This document shows positions 1 through 7,999 of a stretch of DNA of 13,588 bases, piece after piece; position 1 is the first letter of the stretch; every line of letters starts with the position of its first letter. Position numbers and translations under genes: made by a program. The notes beneath the pieces are model-generated. The model did no database searches and had not been told where the DNA came from. It saw only the letters and a list, made by a program, of their open reading frames with translations. The DNA comes from Paludibacter sp. (GTDB taxonomy: Bacteria > Bacteroidota > Bacteroidia > Bacteroidales > Paludibacteraceae): assembly GCA_024709185.1 (NCBI GenBank), contig JANJXE010000471.1:1-13588 (forward strand), written 5' to 3'.

Positions 1-1
1 A

Positions 2-1669
2 CCACGCACCTTCAATGTAGTGATAAACACCGAAAAAGGGAAACGGGATACGGTGAAACACAACCTGAACACACCTTCGTTTAAGGTAGTTGCTATCAGC
101 GCCAAAGGCAGACCGGTGAATATCAAAATGCGTCAACTGAATGCTTCCACAACCATCATCACCGGAGTGGATGCGGCCGATTCGGTATCCGTAACCTTTA
201 CCACTTTCGACCCAAATATTCGTTCGGTGCAGCAACAAATAACCGATGTAGCAACGCGCATGCTGATGATGGTGCGCCGGGCATCCATAACCTACCGCGA
301 AACCAGCAGCATAGTGATACCCGGATTCCTGCGCACCCCTGATTTTCTGGGACAACAAACCGATGCCAATGGATTGTTGGCACCCGGGCTTGGCTTTGCA
401 TTCGGGATGCACAATGACAATACCATTCCCGAGGCTATCAACAGCGGATGGCTGTACATGAGCGACTCGATTATCAATCCCGCCACCACTGCCAAAACCA
501 CCGATTTCGATTTAAAAGCCAGTCTGGAACCACTCCCCGGACTAAAAATTGAATTGAATGCAAAGCGCTACGAAGCTTCCAATACATCCATTCAGTACAT
601 GTTCGAAGGTATGCCAACGACATTCAACGGAAGTTACAACATGACTATCGTTGCGCTGGCCACGGCCTTTCAACCCATAGGAACAGCAGACAACAACTAT
701 GCATCAGGTGTTTACGATCAGTTCCTGGCCAACCGACAGATTATTGCAAGTCGTCTAAACCAGACCTACATGGGTACCCGTTATCCAACCTATGGATTCG
801 TGGGAGAAAGTCAATACAGCGGTAAGGATTTTAATCCTGCCCTGGGCACGTTCGGACCCAACTCGAGTGAAGTATTGATTCCCGCGTTTTTAGCAGCTTA
901 TTCCGGAAAAGATGCAACACGAATGGAAACCAATCCCTTCCCTTCCCTTAAAAACATTCTTCCCAACTGGCGAATGAGCTACGATGGCCTCTCCCGAATA
1001 CCCTGGATACGGGATAAATTCCGTTCCATCAGCATTTCACACGGATATACCAGCCGCTACAGCATTGGTTCCTATACCTCCTACTCCACCTGGGTGGCCA
1101 TGGATAGCAATGGCAACCTTGGCTACGTACGCGATGTGCAGTCCAACAATCCGATACCATCCTCTCCATTTGATATTGCATCTGTCTCCATCAACGAACA
1201 ATTCAGTCCACTTATCGGGATTAATGCAGCACTGAAAAACAGTATGACAGCAAAGCTGGAATATAAAAAGCAGCGCAACCTCACGCTCAACCTTTCCAGC
1301 ACACAGTTGATTGATGCTTCGACCGATGAATTTGTGGTGGGATTGGGCTATGTGTTAAAAGATTTTGATGTAATCCTCAAGCTGAAAAACAACGAACAAT
1401 CGAGAATTAAAAACGATTTGAAGCTGAACGCCGACTTATCGTACAAGGATATGAAATCGCTGTTGCGGAAAATTGATGAAAACCTGACACAGGCTTCGAG
1501 TGGCAGCAAGTTGGTGACCCTCAAGATTATGGGCGATTATGTATTCAGTTCGAAAGTAAACATTCAGTTGTTTTACGACCGCCAGCTCAGCCGCCCTTTA
1601 ATATCGTCGAGTTTCCCGGTTACCGCCACCAACTTCGGACTCAGCTTTAAGTTTATGCTTACCCGATAA
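2..1669 (+). CDS. sprA: SprA/Sov T9SS outer-membrane translocon, C-terminal part
   Basis: This is the C-terminal ~555 residues of SprA (Sov in Porphyromonas), the giant outer-membrane beta-barrel through which T9SS cargo leaves the cell. The frame is open from base 2, with no stop before it, so the gene starts upstream; the GTG at 20 is an internal valine. Family-typical stretches are visible: NPALGTFGPNSSEVLIPAF, NPFPSLKNILPNWR, HGYTSRYSIGSYTSYSTW, DVQSNNPIPSSPFDI and SINEQFSPLIG. The end, FGLSFKFMLTR, looks like a last beta-strand. Full-length family members are about 2,400 residues, so roughly a quarter is seen. The gene converges on crtW with 21 bp between the stop codons. T9SS-sorted proteins later in the window (9615-10718, 12399-13271) are the kind of cargo this translocon exports. 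Identification is from remembered family sequence, with high certainty. Confidence 0.93.
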   Translation, partial: PRTFNVVINTEKGKRDTVKHNLNTPSFKVVAISAKGRPVNIKMRQLNASTTIITGVDAADSVSVTFTTFDPNIRSVQQQITDVATRMLMMVRRASITYRETSSIVIPGFLRTPDFLGQQTDANGLLAPGLGFAFGMHNDNTIPEAINSGWLYMSDSIINPATTAKTTDFDLKASLEPLPGLKIELNAKRYEASNTSIQYMFEGMPTTFNGSYNMTIVALATAFQPIGTADNNYASGVYDQFLANRQIIASRLNQTYMGTRYPTYGFVGESQYSGKDFNPALGTFGPNSSEVLIPAFLAAYSGKDATRMETNPFPSLKNILPNWRMSYDGLSRIPWIRDKFRSISISHGYTSRYSIGSYTSYSTWVAMDSNGNLGYVRDVQSNNPIPSSPFDIASVSINEQFSPLIGINAALKNSMTAKLEYKKQRNLTLNLSSTQLIDASTDEFVVGLGYVLKDFDVILKLKNNEQSRIKNDLKLNADLSYKDMKSLLRKIDENLTQASSGSKLVTLKIMGDYVFSSKVNIQLFYDRQLSRPLISSSFPVTATNFGLSFKFMLTR

Positions 1670-1683
1670 ACCGCACCCATTAA

Positions 1684-1709
1684 TCATTTATCATTTATCA
1701 TTTATCATT
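1684..1709. repeat. Heptamer tandem repeat (TCATTTA) at the crtW 3' end
   Basis: Three perfect copies of TCATTTA (1684-1690, 1691-1697, 1698-1704) are followed by a degenerate copy. Read on the minus strand the unit is TAAATGA, which supplies stop codons in all three frames. The repeat encodes the last residues of crtW (LMINDK) and its TGA stop. It lies in the gap between the convergent stops of sprA and crtW. No hairpin terminator is visible in this gap. Confidence 0.8.
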
Positions 1710-2419
1710 AAATGTAGTTTCCACCATGGTGTGCGTGGCGATTCGTGATGTTCGTAATGATAGCCGAAAAAATAGCAACTCAGAAAAGCCCACAGGTGAT
1801 TTCGCGATTGCGAACGGGCCCGGTGAGGATCCATTGCATCGGTATGAGGCATGCGATGCGGTCGGTAGGTGCCGAAATAAAACAGCTGAAAGGTTGAAGC
1901 AATAGCCGGCAACACCCACAACAACAAGAGTTGAAGCTCCGAAAAGAAGATCAGCCCCACATTGAACAACACCGCCATAAACACAATCTGCCCCACGGTG
2001 ATGTACGATTTCATAAACGAAAACCACCATACAAAAAAGTTCTGACTGCTTACACAATAATCCGGATCACCTTCGGAGGCCGGATATAAATGGTGCTTGC
2101 GGTGTTGTTTTACCAGGGTCGGATACCACATTCCCGCATACATCAGGGTTACAAAAAATCCAATGCTGTTATTCAGCCATTTGATACGGGTAACAGTTCC
2201 GTGCATGGCATCGTGTCCCGTAATAAAAAGCCCGGTAAACAACCAGGTTTGAACAACTATATGAATATACATCCATGGATTCAACCAACCAATCTCCACA
2301 CTGCTCAAAATATAGAATAAATGACCAACCCATGTGGTCAGAATTAACAACGCTATCAGAATTCCCATTTTAATACTTATTAGGATTAAACGTTCAAATA
2401 TACTAAATTTTGCGTACAT
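1691..2419 (-). CDS. crtW: CrtW-type beta-carotene ketolase (membrane fatty-acid-hydroxylase/desaturase fold)
   Basis: This is a membrane di-iron oxygenase of the CrtW family, which adds keto groups at C4/C4' of beta-ionone rings (beta-carotene to echinenone/canthaxanthin). With the start chosen here (242 aa) the His boxes are HDAMH at 69-73, HRKHH at 106-110 and HYEHH at 221-225. The FYFGTYRPHR signature lies before the last box, and ESPRTPWW follows it as in CrtW proteins. Hydrophobic spans fit an integral inner-membrane protein. I prefer the ATG at 2419-2417 over the TTG at 2434: AGAGG sits about 5 bases before this ATG, and the next residues (YAKFSIFERL) lead straight into the first membrane span. 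It is divergent from a lycopene cyclase gene 64 bp away, which supports a carotenoid role. A related fatty-acid or carotenoid hydroxylase is possible, but the FGTY.PHR and SP.TPWW motifs favour a ketolase. Confidence 0.82.
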   Translation of the reverse strand: MYAKFSIFERLILISIKMGILIALLILTTWVGHLFYILSSVEIGWLNPWMYIHIVVQTWLFTGLFITGHDAMHGTVTRIKWLNNSIGFFVTLMYAGMWYPTLVKQHRKHHLYPASEGDPDYCVSSQNFFVWWFSFMKSYITVGQIVFMAVLFNVGLIFFSELQLLLLWVLPAIASTFQLFYFGTYRPHRMPHTDAMDPHRARSQSRNHLWAFLSCYFFGYHYEHHESPRTPWWKLHLMINDK

Positions 2420-2435
2420 CGTATCCTCTTGCAAC

Positions 2436-2463
2436 TTTGCACGCTTATTTTTGTTTAACTTTG
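2436..2463 (+). promoter_or_regulatory. Bacteroidota-type promoter for the lycopene cyclase gene
   Basis: The -7 element TAACTTTG (2456-2463) matches TAnnTTTG exactly. TTTG at 2436-2439 is a possible -33 element, although the 16-base spacer is shorter than in the other two promoters seen here. Transcription would start around 2470, giving a leader of about 14 bases. No equally good motif was found for crtW on the other strand. Confidence 0.5.
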
Positions 2464-2483
2464 GAATTTAATTACATATTGAT

Positions 2484-3185
2484 ATGAATTTTACTATACA
2501 GGAAAGTACCTACTTACTGTTGATGGTGGCATCGGTAGTGTTTCCGGTGCTGTTTAGCTTCGAAAAACAAATCCATTTTGTTTCCCGCTGGAAATTTCTA
2601 CCTGTAGCAATCGGTATCCCGGCAGCGCTTTTTATTATCTGGGATGTTTGGTTTACCCGAACAGGTGTTTGGTCGTTTAGTGATAATTACACACTGGGAT
2701 TCAGGCTGCTCGGCCTCCCCTTCGAAGAATGGTTGTTTTTCATCATTGTACCCTTCTGTAGTTTATTCATCTACGAAAATGTAAAATTCTTTCTGAAGAA
2801 GTTCAATTATCAGGATAGATTAGTAAAAACGATGTGGTCAGTTGCCGCTCTGTTTTTTCTGATTGCCATTCTGGGGCGCGACCTTCAATACACTTTCTGG
2901 AATTTCATCTTCAATGCTGTAATGCTTACCTTTATGTTGTTCAACGGTTGGTTCCGTAAGCATATCACGCACTTTTTCATTGCATTCCTGATAGGAACTA
3001 TACCGATGCTCATAGTGAATGGAATACTTACTTCTTTCCCGGTAGTGAGCTATAATTCTGCAGAATTCAGCAACATCCGTTTATTCACCATCCCGGTGGA
3101 AGATTTTATCTATTATTTTCTTCTGTTTATAATGAATGTATTTCTATACGAATTGCAACAGCGTAAACCCGACTTTGAAAATTAA
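2484..3185 (+). CDS. Lycopene cyclase, fused CrtYc/CrtYd type
   Basis: This polytopic membrane protein (233 aa) belongs to the lycopene cyclase domain family found as CrtYc/CrtYd heterodimers in actinobacteria and as fused forms in Bacteroidota and fungi. It would cyclise the ends of lycopene to give beta-carotene. The internal duplication is visible: the acidic motif PFEEWLFF at residues 79-86 in the first half recurs as PVEDFIYY at 204-211 in the second, each at the start of a hydrophobic span. Further conserved features are IWDVWFTRTGVWSF (52-65) and the LGLP lead-in. Seven or so hydrophobic segments fit the family topology. It is divergent from crtW, whose expected substrate, beta-carotene, is this enzyme's expected product. 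crtB, crtI and crtZ are not in the window. The only uncertainty is whether one or both lycopene ends are cyclised. Confidence 0.87.
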   Translation: MNFTIQESTYLLLMVASVVFPVLFSFEKQIHFVSRWKFLPVAIGIPAALFIIWDVWFTRTGVWSFSDNYTLGFRLLGLPFEEWLFFIIVPFCSLFIYENVKFFLKKFNYQDRLVKTMWSVAALFFLIAILGRDLQYTFWNFIFNAVMLTFMLFNGWFRKHITHFFIAFLIGTIPMLIVNGILTSFPVVSYNSAEFSNIRLFTIPVEDFIYYFLLFIMNVFLYELQQRKPDFEN

Positions 3186-3204
3186 GCAGTTTAGTATATC
3201 TTTG
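3174..3204 (+). promoter_or_regulatory. Bacteroidota-type promoter for the CCA-adding enzyme gene
   Basis: TTTG at 3174-3177 and TATCTTTG at 3197-3204 are separated by exactly 19 bases, matching the Bacteroidota sigma factor consensus TTTG-N19-TAnnTTTG. The -33 box lies inside the last codons of the lycopene cyclase gene. The predicted start is near 3211, only about 9 bases before the ATG at 3220. Confidence 0.65.
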
Positions 3205-3219
3205 ACGGTCAATTAGCTT

Positions 3220-4629
3220 ATGGAGCAATATTTACAACTACCCATATTTAAACTGATTTCGGAAGTGGCCGACGAACAAGGCAGAGAATGCTACGTTATC
3301 GGCGGTTTCGTACGCGATATTTTTTTGCACCGGCCTTCGAAGGACATCGATATTGTAGTGGTCGGTTCGGGCATCGAACTGGCCGGACAGGTAGCTGCCC
3401 GATTGGGCAAAAAGGCCAGTCTGAGCGTTTTTAAGAATTTCGGAACTGCCCAAATCAAGTACAAAGACCTTGAAATTGAATTCGTGGGTGCCCGAAAGGA
3501 ATCGTACCTGCGCAATTCGCGCAAGCCCATTGTGGAAGATGGTACCCTGGAAGACGACCAAAACCGGCGCGATTTTACGATTAATGCACTGGCCCTGTGC
3601 CTGAATAAGGAACGCTATGGAGAACTGGTCGATCCGTTTAACGGAATGAACGACCTTGAGAATTTCGTGCTGCGTACACCCCGCGATCCCGATATTACCT
3701 TTTCCGACGACCCCCTGCGGATGATGCGGGGCATCCGTTTTTCGGCCCAGTTGCGCTTCTTTCTGGAAACCGAAACCTTCGATGCCATTGTGCGGAACCG
3801 CGAACGCATTTCCATCATTTCGAAAGAACGCATTGCCGACGAACTGAATAAGATTATGCTTTCGGCCAAGCCTTCGGTGGGGTTTATCCTGCTGGAAAAA
3901 ACCGGACTGCTCGAACTTATATTTCCGGAACTGCTGGCGTTGAAAGGCGCTGAAACCAAGGATGGTGTGGGTCATAAAGATAATTTTTACCATACCCTGG
4001 CTGTGCTCGATGGCATTTGTGCCAATACCGATAACTTGTGGCTTCGCTGGTCGGCCCTGCTCCACGATATTGGAAAGCCACGTACAAAGCGCTTCGACCC
4101 GCGACTGGGCTGGACCTTCCACAATCACAATTTCATAGGTGAAAAAATGATTCCGGAGATTTTCCGTAAGTTGAAGCTCCCGCAGAATGAGAAAATGAAA
4201 TATGTGCAGAAAATGGTGACGCTTCACATGCGCCCCATTGTACTGAGCGAAGACGAAGTCACCGACTCGGCTGTTCGCAGGCTGCTGTTCGATGCCGGCG
4301 ACGACATTGAGGATCTGATGACCCTGTGTGAAGCCGATATCACTTCCAAAAATCCGGACAAAGTACGACGCTACAAAGCAAACTTTCAACTGGTACGACA
4401 AAAACTAAAAGAGCTGGAAGAAAAAGACCGCCTGCGCAACTTTCAACCTCCGGTGGACGGAAAAGAGATTATGGAGATTTTCGACCTTCCTGCCTGTGCA
4501 ACTGTTGGTGAAATTAAAACCCGTATAAAAGACGCCATTCTCGACGGCATCATCCCCAACGAATACGAGGCGGCGAAAAAATATATGTACACCATAGCAG
4601 AAGAACTGGGCGTTGGCAAACCACGCTGA
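3220..4629 (+). CDS. cca: CCA tRNA nucleotidyltransferase / poly(A) polymerase family protein with HD domain
   Basis: This 469-residue cytosolic enzyme belongs to the class II nucleotidyltransferases. The head domain has GGFVRD at 28-33 and the metal-binding carboxylates DID (D42, D44) after PSK. The neck signatures [12 protein letters not shown] and [17 protein letters not shown] follow; they bind the incoming nucleotide and tRNA in CCA-adding enzymes. An HD phosphohydrolase domain follows (HT...LLHDIGKP with H282-D283, then the HNHNFIGE segment), as in bacterial CCA enzymes with 2'-phosphatase or phosphodiesterase activity. The expected role is building or repairing the 3' CCA of tRNAs. The tRNA-Met gene at 6837 lacks an encoded CCA, consistent with a need for it. 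A matched promoter lies directly upstream. The prolyl oligopeptidase gene starts 32 bp downstream and may be cotranscribed. A poly(A) polymerase cannot be excluded from sequence alone, but Bacteroidota members of this form are normally CCA enzymes. Confidence 0.88.
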   Translation: MEQYLQLPIFKLISEVADEQGRECYVIGGFVRDIFLHRPSKDIDIVVVGSGIELAGQVAARLGKKASLSVFKNFGTAQIKYKDLEIEFVGARKESYLRNSRKPIVEDGTLEDDQNRRDFTINALALCLNKERYGELVDPFNGMNDLENFVLRTPRDPDITFSDDPLRMMRGIRFSAQLRFFLETETFDAIVRNRERISIISKERIADELNKIMLSAKPSVGFILLEKTGLLELIFPELLALKGAETKDGVGHKDNFYHTLAVLDGICANTDNLWLRWSALLHDIGKPRTKRFDPRLGWTFHNHNFIGEKMIPEIFRKLKLPQNEKMKYVQKMVTLHMRPIVLSEDEVTDSAVRRLLFDAGDDIEDLMTLCEADITSKNPDKVRRYKANFQLVRQKLKELEEKDRLRNFQPPVDGKEIMEIFDLPACATVGEIKTRIKDAILDGIIPNEYEAAKKYMYTIAEELGVGKPR

Positions 4630-4661
4630 AATCAACATGAAATCATTAAACAACAAACAAT

Positions 4662-6770
4662 ATGAAGTATGTACCCCTTTTATTCATTGCAACCCTGATG
4701 TATAGTTGTGCAAACAAACCAACAGTGGAATACCCCGAAACCCGCATGGATTCGGTAACCGACACTTATTTTGGCGAAGTGGTAGCTGATCCGTACCGTT
4801 GGCTCGAAGACGACCGTTCGGCTGAGACCGAAGCCTGGGTGAAAGCCCAAAACCTGGTAACCTATGGCTACCTTGAACAGATTCCGTTTCGCGGAGCGTT
4901 GAAAAACCGCCTTACAGAACTTATGGATTATCCAAAGTACGGTTCGCCCAGCAAGGTGGCCGGCAAGTATTATTTCTATAAAAACGATGGTTTGCAGAAC
5001 CAGAGTGTATTGTACGAACTTGATTCGCTTACTGCCGAGCCTAAGGTTTTGCTCGATCCGAATAAACTGTCGGACGATGGCACCGTAGCGCTTTCGGGCC
5101 TTTCCTTCTCGAAAGATGGAAAATACATGGCCTACAGCATTGCCCGCAGCGGTTCGGACTGGAACGAAATTAATGTAATGGAAGTAGCTACACGTCAGCT
5201 GCTGAGCGACAAAATTGAATGGGTGAAATTCTCGGGAATAGCCTGGCAGGGCGACGGATTTTACTATTCAGCCTACAGCAAACCCGAAGCCGGAAAAGAA
5301 TTTTCGAATAAAAACGAATACCACAAGATATTCTATCACAAGATAGGACAGGCACAGGCGCAGGATCCCATCATCTTTGAAAACAAAGACTTCCCGCTGC
5401 GTAATGTAAGCGCCGCTGTTTCAGATGATGAAAAATACCTGTTTATCTCCGAAACCGAATCCACATCAGGCAATTCGCTTTGGCTGAAAGACCTTACGAA
5501 AGCAGGCAGCAAGCCCGTACTGATAGCTCCGGGCTTCGAATCGGACTTCAATGTAGTGGAACATTACAACGGAAAAGTGTATGTGCTCACCAACTACAAG
5601 GCACCCAATCAGCAACTGATGGTATTCGACCCGGCTCAACCGCAACTTGCCAACTGGACAAGCATCGTTCCTGAATCGACCAAGGTACTCGAAACCGCTT
5701 CCATCATTGGCGGACGCTTGTTTATCAAGTACCTTCGCGATGCGTCGCACCACCTGTATGCCTACAGCACTGAAGGCGAGCCCCTGCACGAAGTGGAACT
5801 TCCCACCATCGGCACCGTAGGTATTTCGGGCGATATGGACGACAACGAAGCCTTTTACACCTTCACATCCTACACCTTCCCTCCTACTATTTACCGCTAC
5901 AAAGTGGCTGAAAACAGTGCAGAACTATTCCGAAAATCGGAAGTATCCTTCAATCCCGAAGATTACGTGAGTGAGCAGGTCTTTTACACTTCCAAAGACG
6001 GCACAAAGGTACCAATGAGCATCACCTATAAGAAGGGCATGAAGAAAAACGGCAAGAACCCGACGATGCTGTACGGTTACGGAGGCTTTAACATCAGCCT
6101 GTTACCCTCGTTCAGCACCGTGCGCATTCCCTTCCTCGAACAGGGCGGAGTGTATGCCATTGCCAACCTGCGGGGTGGAGGTGAATACGGCGAGACCTGG
6201 CACAAAGCCGGCACGAAGATGCAGAAACAAAATGTGTTCGACGATTTCATTGCTGCAGCCGAATACCTGATTGCCGAAAAGTATACCTCGTCGAAGAAGC
6301 TGGCCATCAACGGAGGTTCCAACGGCGGACTGCTGGTGGGTGCCACCATGACCCAGCGTCCGGAATTGTTTGCCGTAGCCATTCCCGAAGTAGGCGTTCT
6401 CGACATGCTGCGGTATCAGAAATTCACCATTGGCTGGGCCTGGGCCACCGATTATGGCACCTCTGAAGAAAGCAAGGAAATGTTTGATTACCTGAAAGGC
6501 TATTCACCGCTTCACAACCTGAAGGAAGGCACCCGTTATCCCGCGACTATGGTTACCACCGGTGACCACGACGACCGTGTAGTACCGGCCCATTCGTTCA
6601 AGTTTGCCGCTACCCTGCAAAAGGCCAGCGACGGCACCAATCCAACCCTGATACGCATCGACGTAAATGCAGGACACGGAGCAGGCAAGCCTACCGGCAA
6701 GATCATTGACGCCCAAACCGATGTATGGTCGTTTGTGATGTACAACCTGGGAATGAAGCCACAGTTTTAA
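4662..6770 (+). CDS. Prolyl oligopeptidase family serine peptidase (S9A), lipoprotein
   Basis: This 702-residue S9A peptidase would cleave short peptides after proline. The N-terminus MKYVPLLFIATLMYSC is a lipoprotein signal with Cys16 as the lipidation site, so the enzyme is probably anchored in the periplasm or outer membrane. The N-terminal motif YPETR.D...YFGE.V.DPYRWLED is typical of the family. A beta-propeller follows (about 75-420), then the alpha/beta hydrolase domain. The catalytic triad is complete: S553 in NGGSNGG, D637 in TTGDHDDRV and H672 in NAGHGAGK. These positions nearly match S554/D641/H680 of porcine prolyl oligopeptidase. NLRGGGEYGE.WH lies ahead of the nucleophile, as expected. 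It is 32 bp downstream of the CCA enzyme gene with no clear promoter of its own, so cotranscription is likely. I see no damage to the gene. Confidence 0.93.
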   Translation: MKYVPLLFIATLMYSCANKPTVEYPETRMDSVTDTYFGEVVADPYRWLEDDRSAETEAWVKAQNLVTYGYLEQIPFRGALKNRLTELMDYPKYGSPSKVAGKYYFYKNDGLQNQSVLYELDSLTAEPKVLLDPNKLSDDGTVALSGLSFSKDGKYMAYSIARSGSDWNEINVMEVATRQLLSDKIEWVKFSGIAWQGDGFYYSAYSKPEAGKEFSNKNEYHKIFYHKIGQAQAQDPIIFENKDFPLRNVSAAVSDDEKYLFISETESTSGNSLWLKDLTKAGSKPVLIAPGFESDFNVVEHYNGKVYVLTNYKAPNQQLMVFDPAQPQLANWTSIVPESTKVLETASIIGGRLFIKYLRDASHHLYAYSTEGEPLHEVELPTIGTVGISGDMDDNEAFYTFTSYTFPPTIYRYKVAENSAELFRKSEVSFNPEDYVSEQVFYTSKDGTKVPMSITYKKGMKKNGKNPTMLYGYGGFNISLLPSFSTVRIPFLEQGGVYAIANLRGGGEYGETWHKAGTKMQKQNVFDDFIAAAEYLIAEKYTSSKKLAINGGSNGGLLVGATMTQRPELFAVAIPEVGVLDMLRYQKFTIGWAWATDYGTSEESKEMFDYLKGYSPLHNLKEGTRYPATMVTTGDHDDRVVPAHSFKFAATLQKASDGTNPTLIRIDVNAGHGAGKPTGKIIDAQTDVWSFVMYNLGMKPQF

Positions 6771-6788
6771 GATTTTCTTTAAAAAATA

Positions 6789-6819
6789 TTTGTCAGAATC
6801 CCGAAAATAACTATCTTTG
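6789..6819 (+). promoter_or_regulatory. Promoter of the tRNA-Met gene
   Basis: TTTG at 6789-6792 and TATCTTTG at 6812-6819 are spaced by exactly 19 bases, a full match to the Bacteroidota promoter consensus. The predicted start, near 6826, is about 10 bases before the mature tRNA 5' end. The motif begins only 18 bases after the stop codon of the preceding peptidase gene, and no separate terminator is visible between them. Confidence 0.75.
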
Positions 6820-6836
6820 CACCGCTTTAGCAGAAT

Positions 6837-6910
6837 GGCGGGATAGCTCAGTTGGTTAGAGCGTCGGATTCATAACCCGGAGGTCACGAGTTCAACTCTC
6901 GTTCCCGCTA
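6837..6910 (+). tRNA. tRNA-Met (anticodon CAT)
   Basis: A 74-base cloverleaf folds by eye: acceptor 6837-6843 with 6903-6909, D stem GCTC/GAGC, anticodon CAT at 6871-6873 inside the loop TTCATAA, a 5-base variable region AGGTC, T stem ACGAG/CTCGT with loop TTCAACT, and discriminator A at 6910. The next bases are CCG, so CCA is not encoded in full and must be added after transcription. Two irregular pairs are seen: G1-U72 at the top of the acceptor and A31-C39 at the base of the anticodon loop. The D stem is elongator-like. An Ile2 tRNA with lysidine-modified CAT is a less likely alternative. Confidence 0.92.
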
Positions 6911-6916
6911 CCGAAC

Positions 6917-6956
6917 GAGACAAAGAGGAATTTTCTTCCTTTTTGTCTCTTTTTTT
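6917..6956 (+). terminator. Rho-independent terminator of the tRNA gene
   Basis: A 14-bp stem (6917-6930 with 6936-6949, a single G-U pair) encloses a 5-base loop, TTTTC. A run of seven T follows at 6950-6956. It starts six bases after the tRNA ends, so it almost certainly terminates that transcript. The IS remnant begins 16 bases beyond it. Confidence 0.9.
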
Positions 6957-6972
6957 ATGTTGTAAATTGCTG

Positions 6973-6991
6973 CACTGGTGTCCACTTAAAA
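6973..6991 (+). repeat. Left terminal inverted repeat of the IS4-family element
   Basis: This 19-base end matches the right end (7983-8001, inverted) at 17 of 19 positions. The core GTGTCCACT is identical in both ends. The exact outer boundary could shift by a few bases. Confidence 0.8.
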
Positions 6992-7072
6992 CCATTAACA
7001 GTTCTTTGAAACCATTTACTATCCATATTTTCAGAGCTCATATATTGTGTGACGATTTGATTTTTTTATTTT

Positions 7073-7095
7073 GTCCGAAATTTAAAAATTCGGGC
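7073..7095 (+). promoter_or_regulatory. Hairpin over the transposase translation start
   Basis: Stem 7073-7079 pairs with 7089-7095 over seven bases (one T-G wobble), enclosing an A/T loop. The 3' arm ends one base before the ATG at 7097. In transcripts reading in from outside, this would hide the ribosome entry region, a common way for insertion sequences to limit transposase made from external promoters. The role is inferred; the stem is seen. Confidence 0.45.
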
Positions 7096-7096
7096 A

Positions 7097-7999
7097 ATGA
7101 ATGCAGGGAAATATGTTTTTGCGCAAATGGTTGAGTTTTTACCTCAACGCGTTTTTGACGGTTTTGCAGCAAAATACGGGAGCAATAAGTATATTAAACA
7201 TTTCACGTGTTGGAATCAACTTTTAGTGATGATATTTGGTCAACTTACAAACCAGGATAGTCTCAGGGATGTGATTGTAGCCACAGATGCTCATAGTAAA
7301 AAACCTATCACCTGGGCTTTGGAAAGAATATAACACGTAGTAATCTTTCCAAGGCAAATGAAAAACGTGATAGTAGAATCTTTGAGGACTATGCTTATTA
7401 TTTGATTAACATTGCTCGAAAGCGTCGGGCAAATGATGATTTTGAAATAAAGGGTAAAGTGTATGCTTTTGATTCTTCTACCATTGATTTATGTCTGAAT
7501 GTATTTTGGTGGGCGAAGTTTCGTAAAACAAAAGCAGGGATTAAACTGAACACACTATATGATATCACTACTCAGATCCCAGCATTTATTCACATCACAA
7601 ACGCACCAGTAAATGATGTAAACGCAATGGATGTAATTCCCTATGAATCGGAGGCTTATTACATATTTGATCGTGGATATGTTGATTATAAAAGACTCTA
7701 CAACATCACAAAACATACAGCTTATTTTGTGATAAGAGCCAAAAAAAATCTCCAGTTCCAGTATACTCAAATGAATCCGGTCAACGAAAGAAACGGGGTC
7801 ATGAGTGATCAGACAGGTAAACTGACGGGATTTTATATAGCCAAACATTATCCGGAAGATATTAGAAAAGTAGTGTATTACGACAAAGAAACTAACAGAT
7901 AAATCACCAATTGGTGAGCAGTTTTTTAATACGGATAGCAATGATGTCAAAGACCTTTTGTCAGCTCAACTGACTCTTAATTTTTTTAGTGGACACTAG
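7097..7999 (+). pseudogene. IS4-family transposase (DUF4372 + DDE), frameshifted and internally deleted
   Basis: Three pieces of one transposase are present. Piece 1 (7097-7333) is the DUF4372 N-terminus (MNAGKYVFAQMVEFLPQR..., GQLTNQDSLRDV). At about 7320 one G is missing from an expected GGG: restoring it changes WALERI-stop to WALGKNITRS and joins piece 2 (frame of 7327-7902). Piece 2 carries the first two catalytic aspartates, in YAFDSSTIDLC and YYIFDRGYVDY, and ends at a TAA at 7900. Piece 3 (7898-7999, frame of piece 1) is the expected C-terminal tail, DKSPIGEQFF...QLTLNFF. The segment between pieces 2 and 3, which holds the Y..R...E......K motif with the catalytic glutamate, is gone. 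The enzyme therefore cannot be active even if frameshifting occurs. Confidence 0.85.

Noticed and set aside
1698..2057. Alternative minus-strand frame inside crtW
   Set aside because: It overlaps the His-box-bearing frame and its translation lacks any motif; it is a frame shadow.
2420..2434. TTG at 2434 as the crtW start
   Set aside because: The ATG at 2419 has AGAGG at good distance and the extra five residues are not family-like.
3238..4401. Long minus-strand open frame (387 codons) opposite the CCA enzyme gene
   Set aside because: It is an antisense shadow of a strongly coding gene. The plus strand carries all the nucleotidyltransferase and HD motifs, and the minus-strand translation shows no family features.
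6943..7134. 63-codon open frame over the tRNA terminator and IS left end
   Set aside because: It starts inside the terminator hairpin and runs in another frame through the transposase start; its composition is not protein-like.
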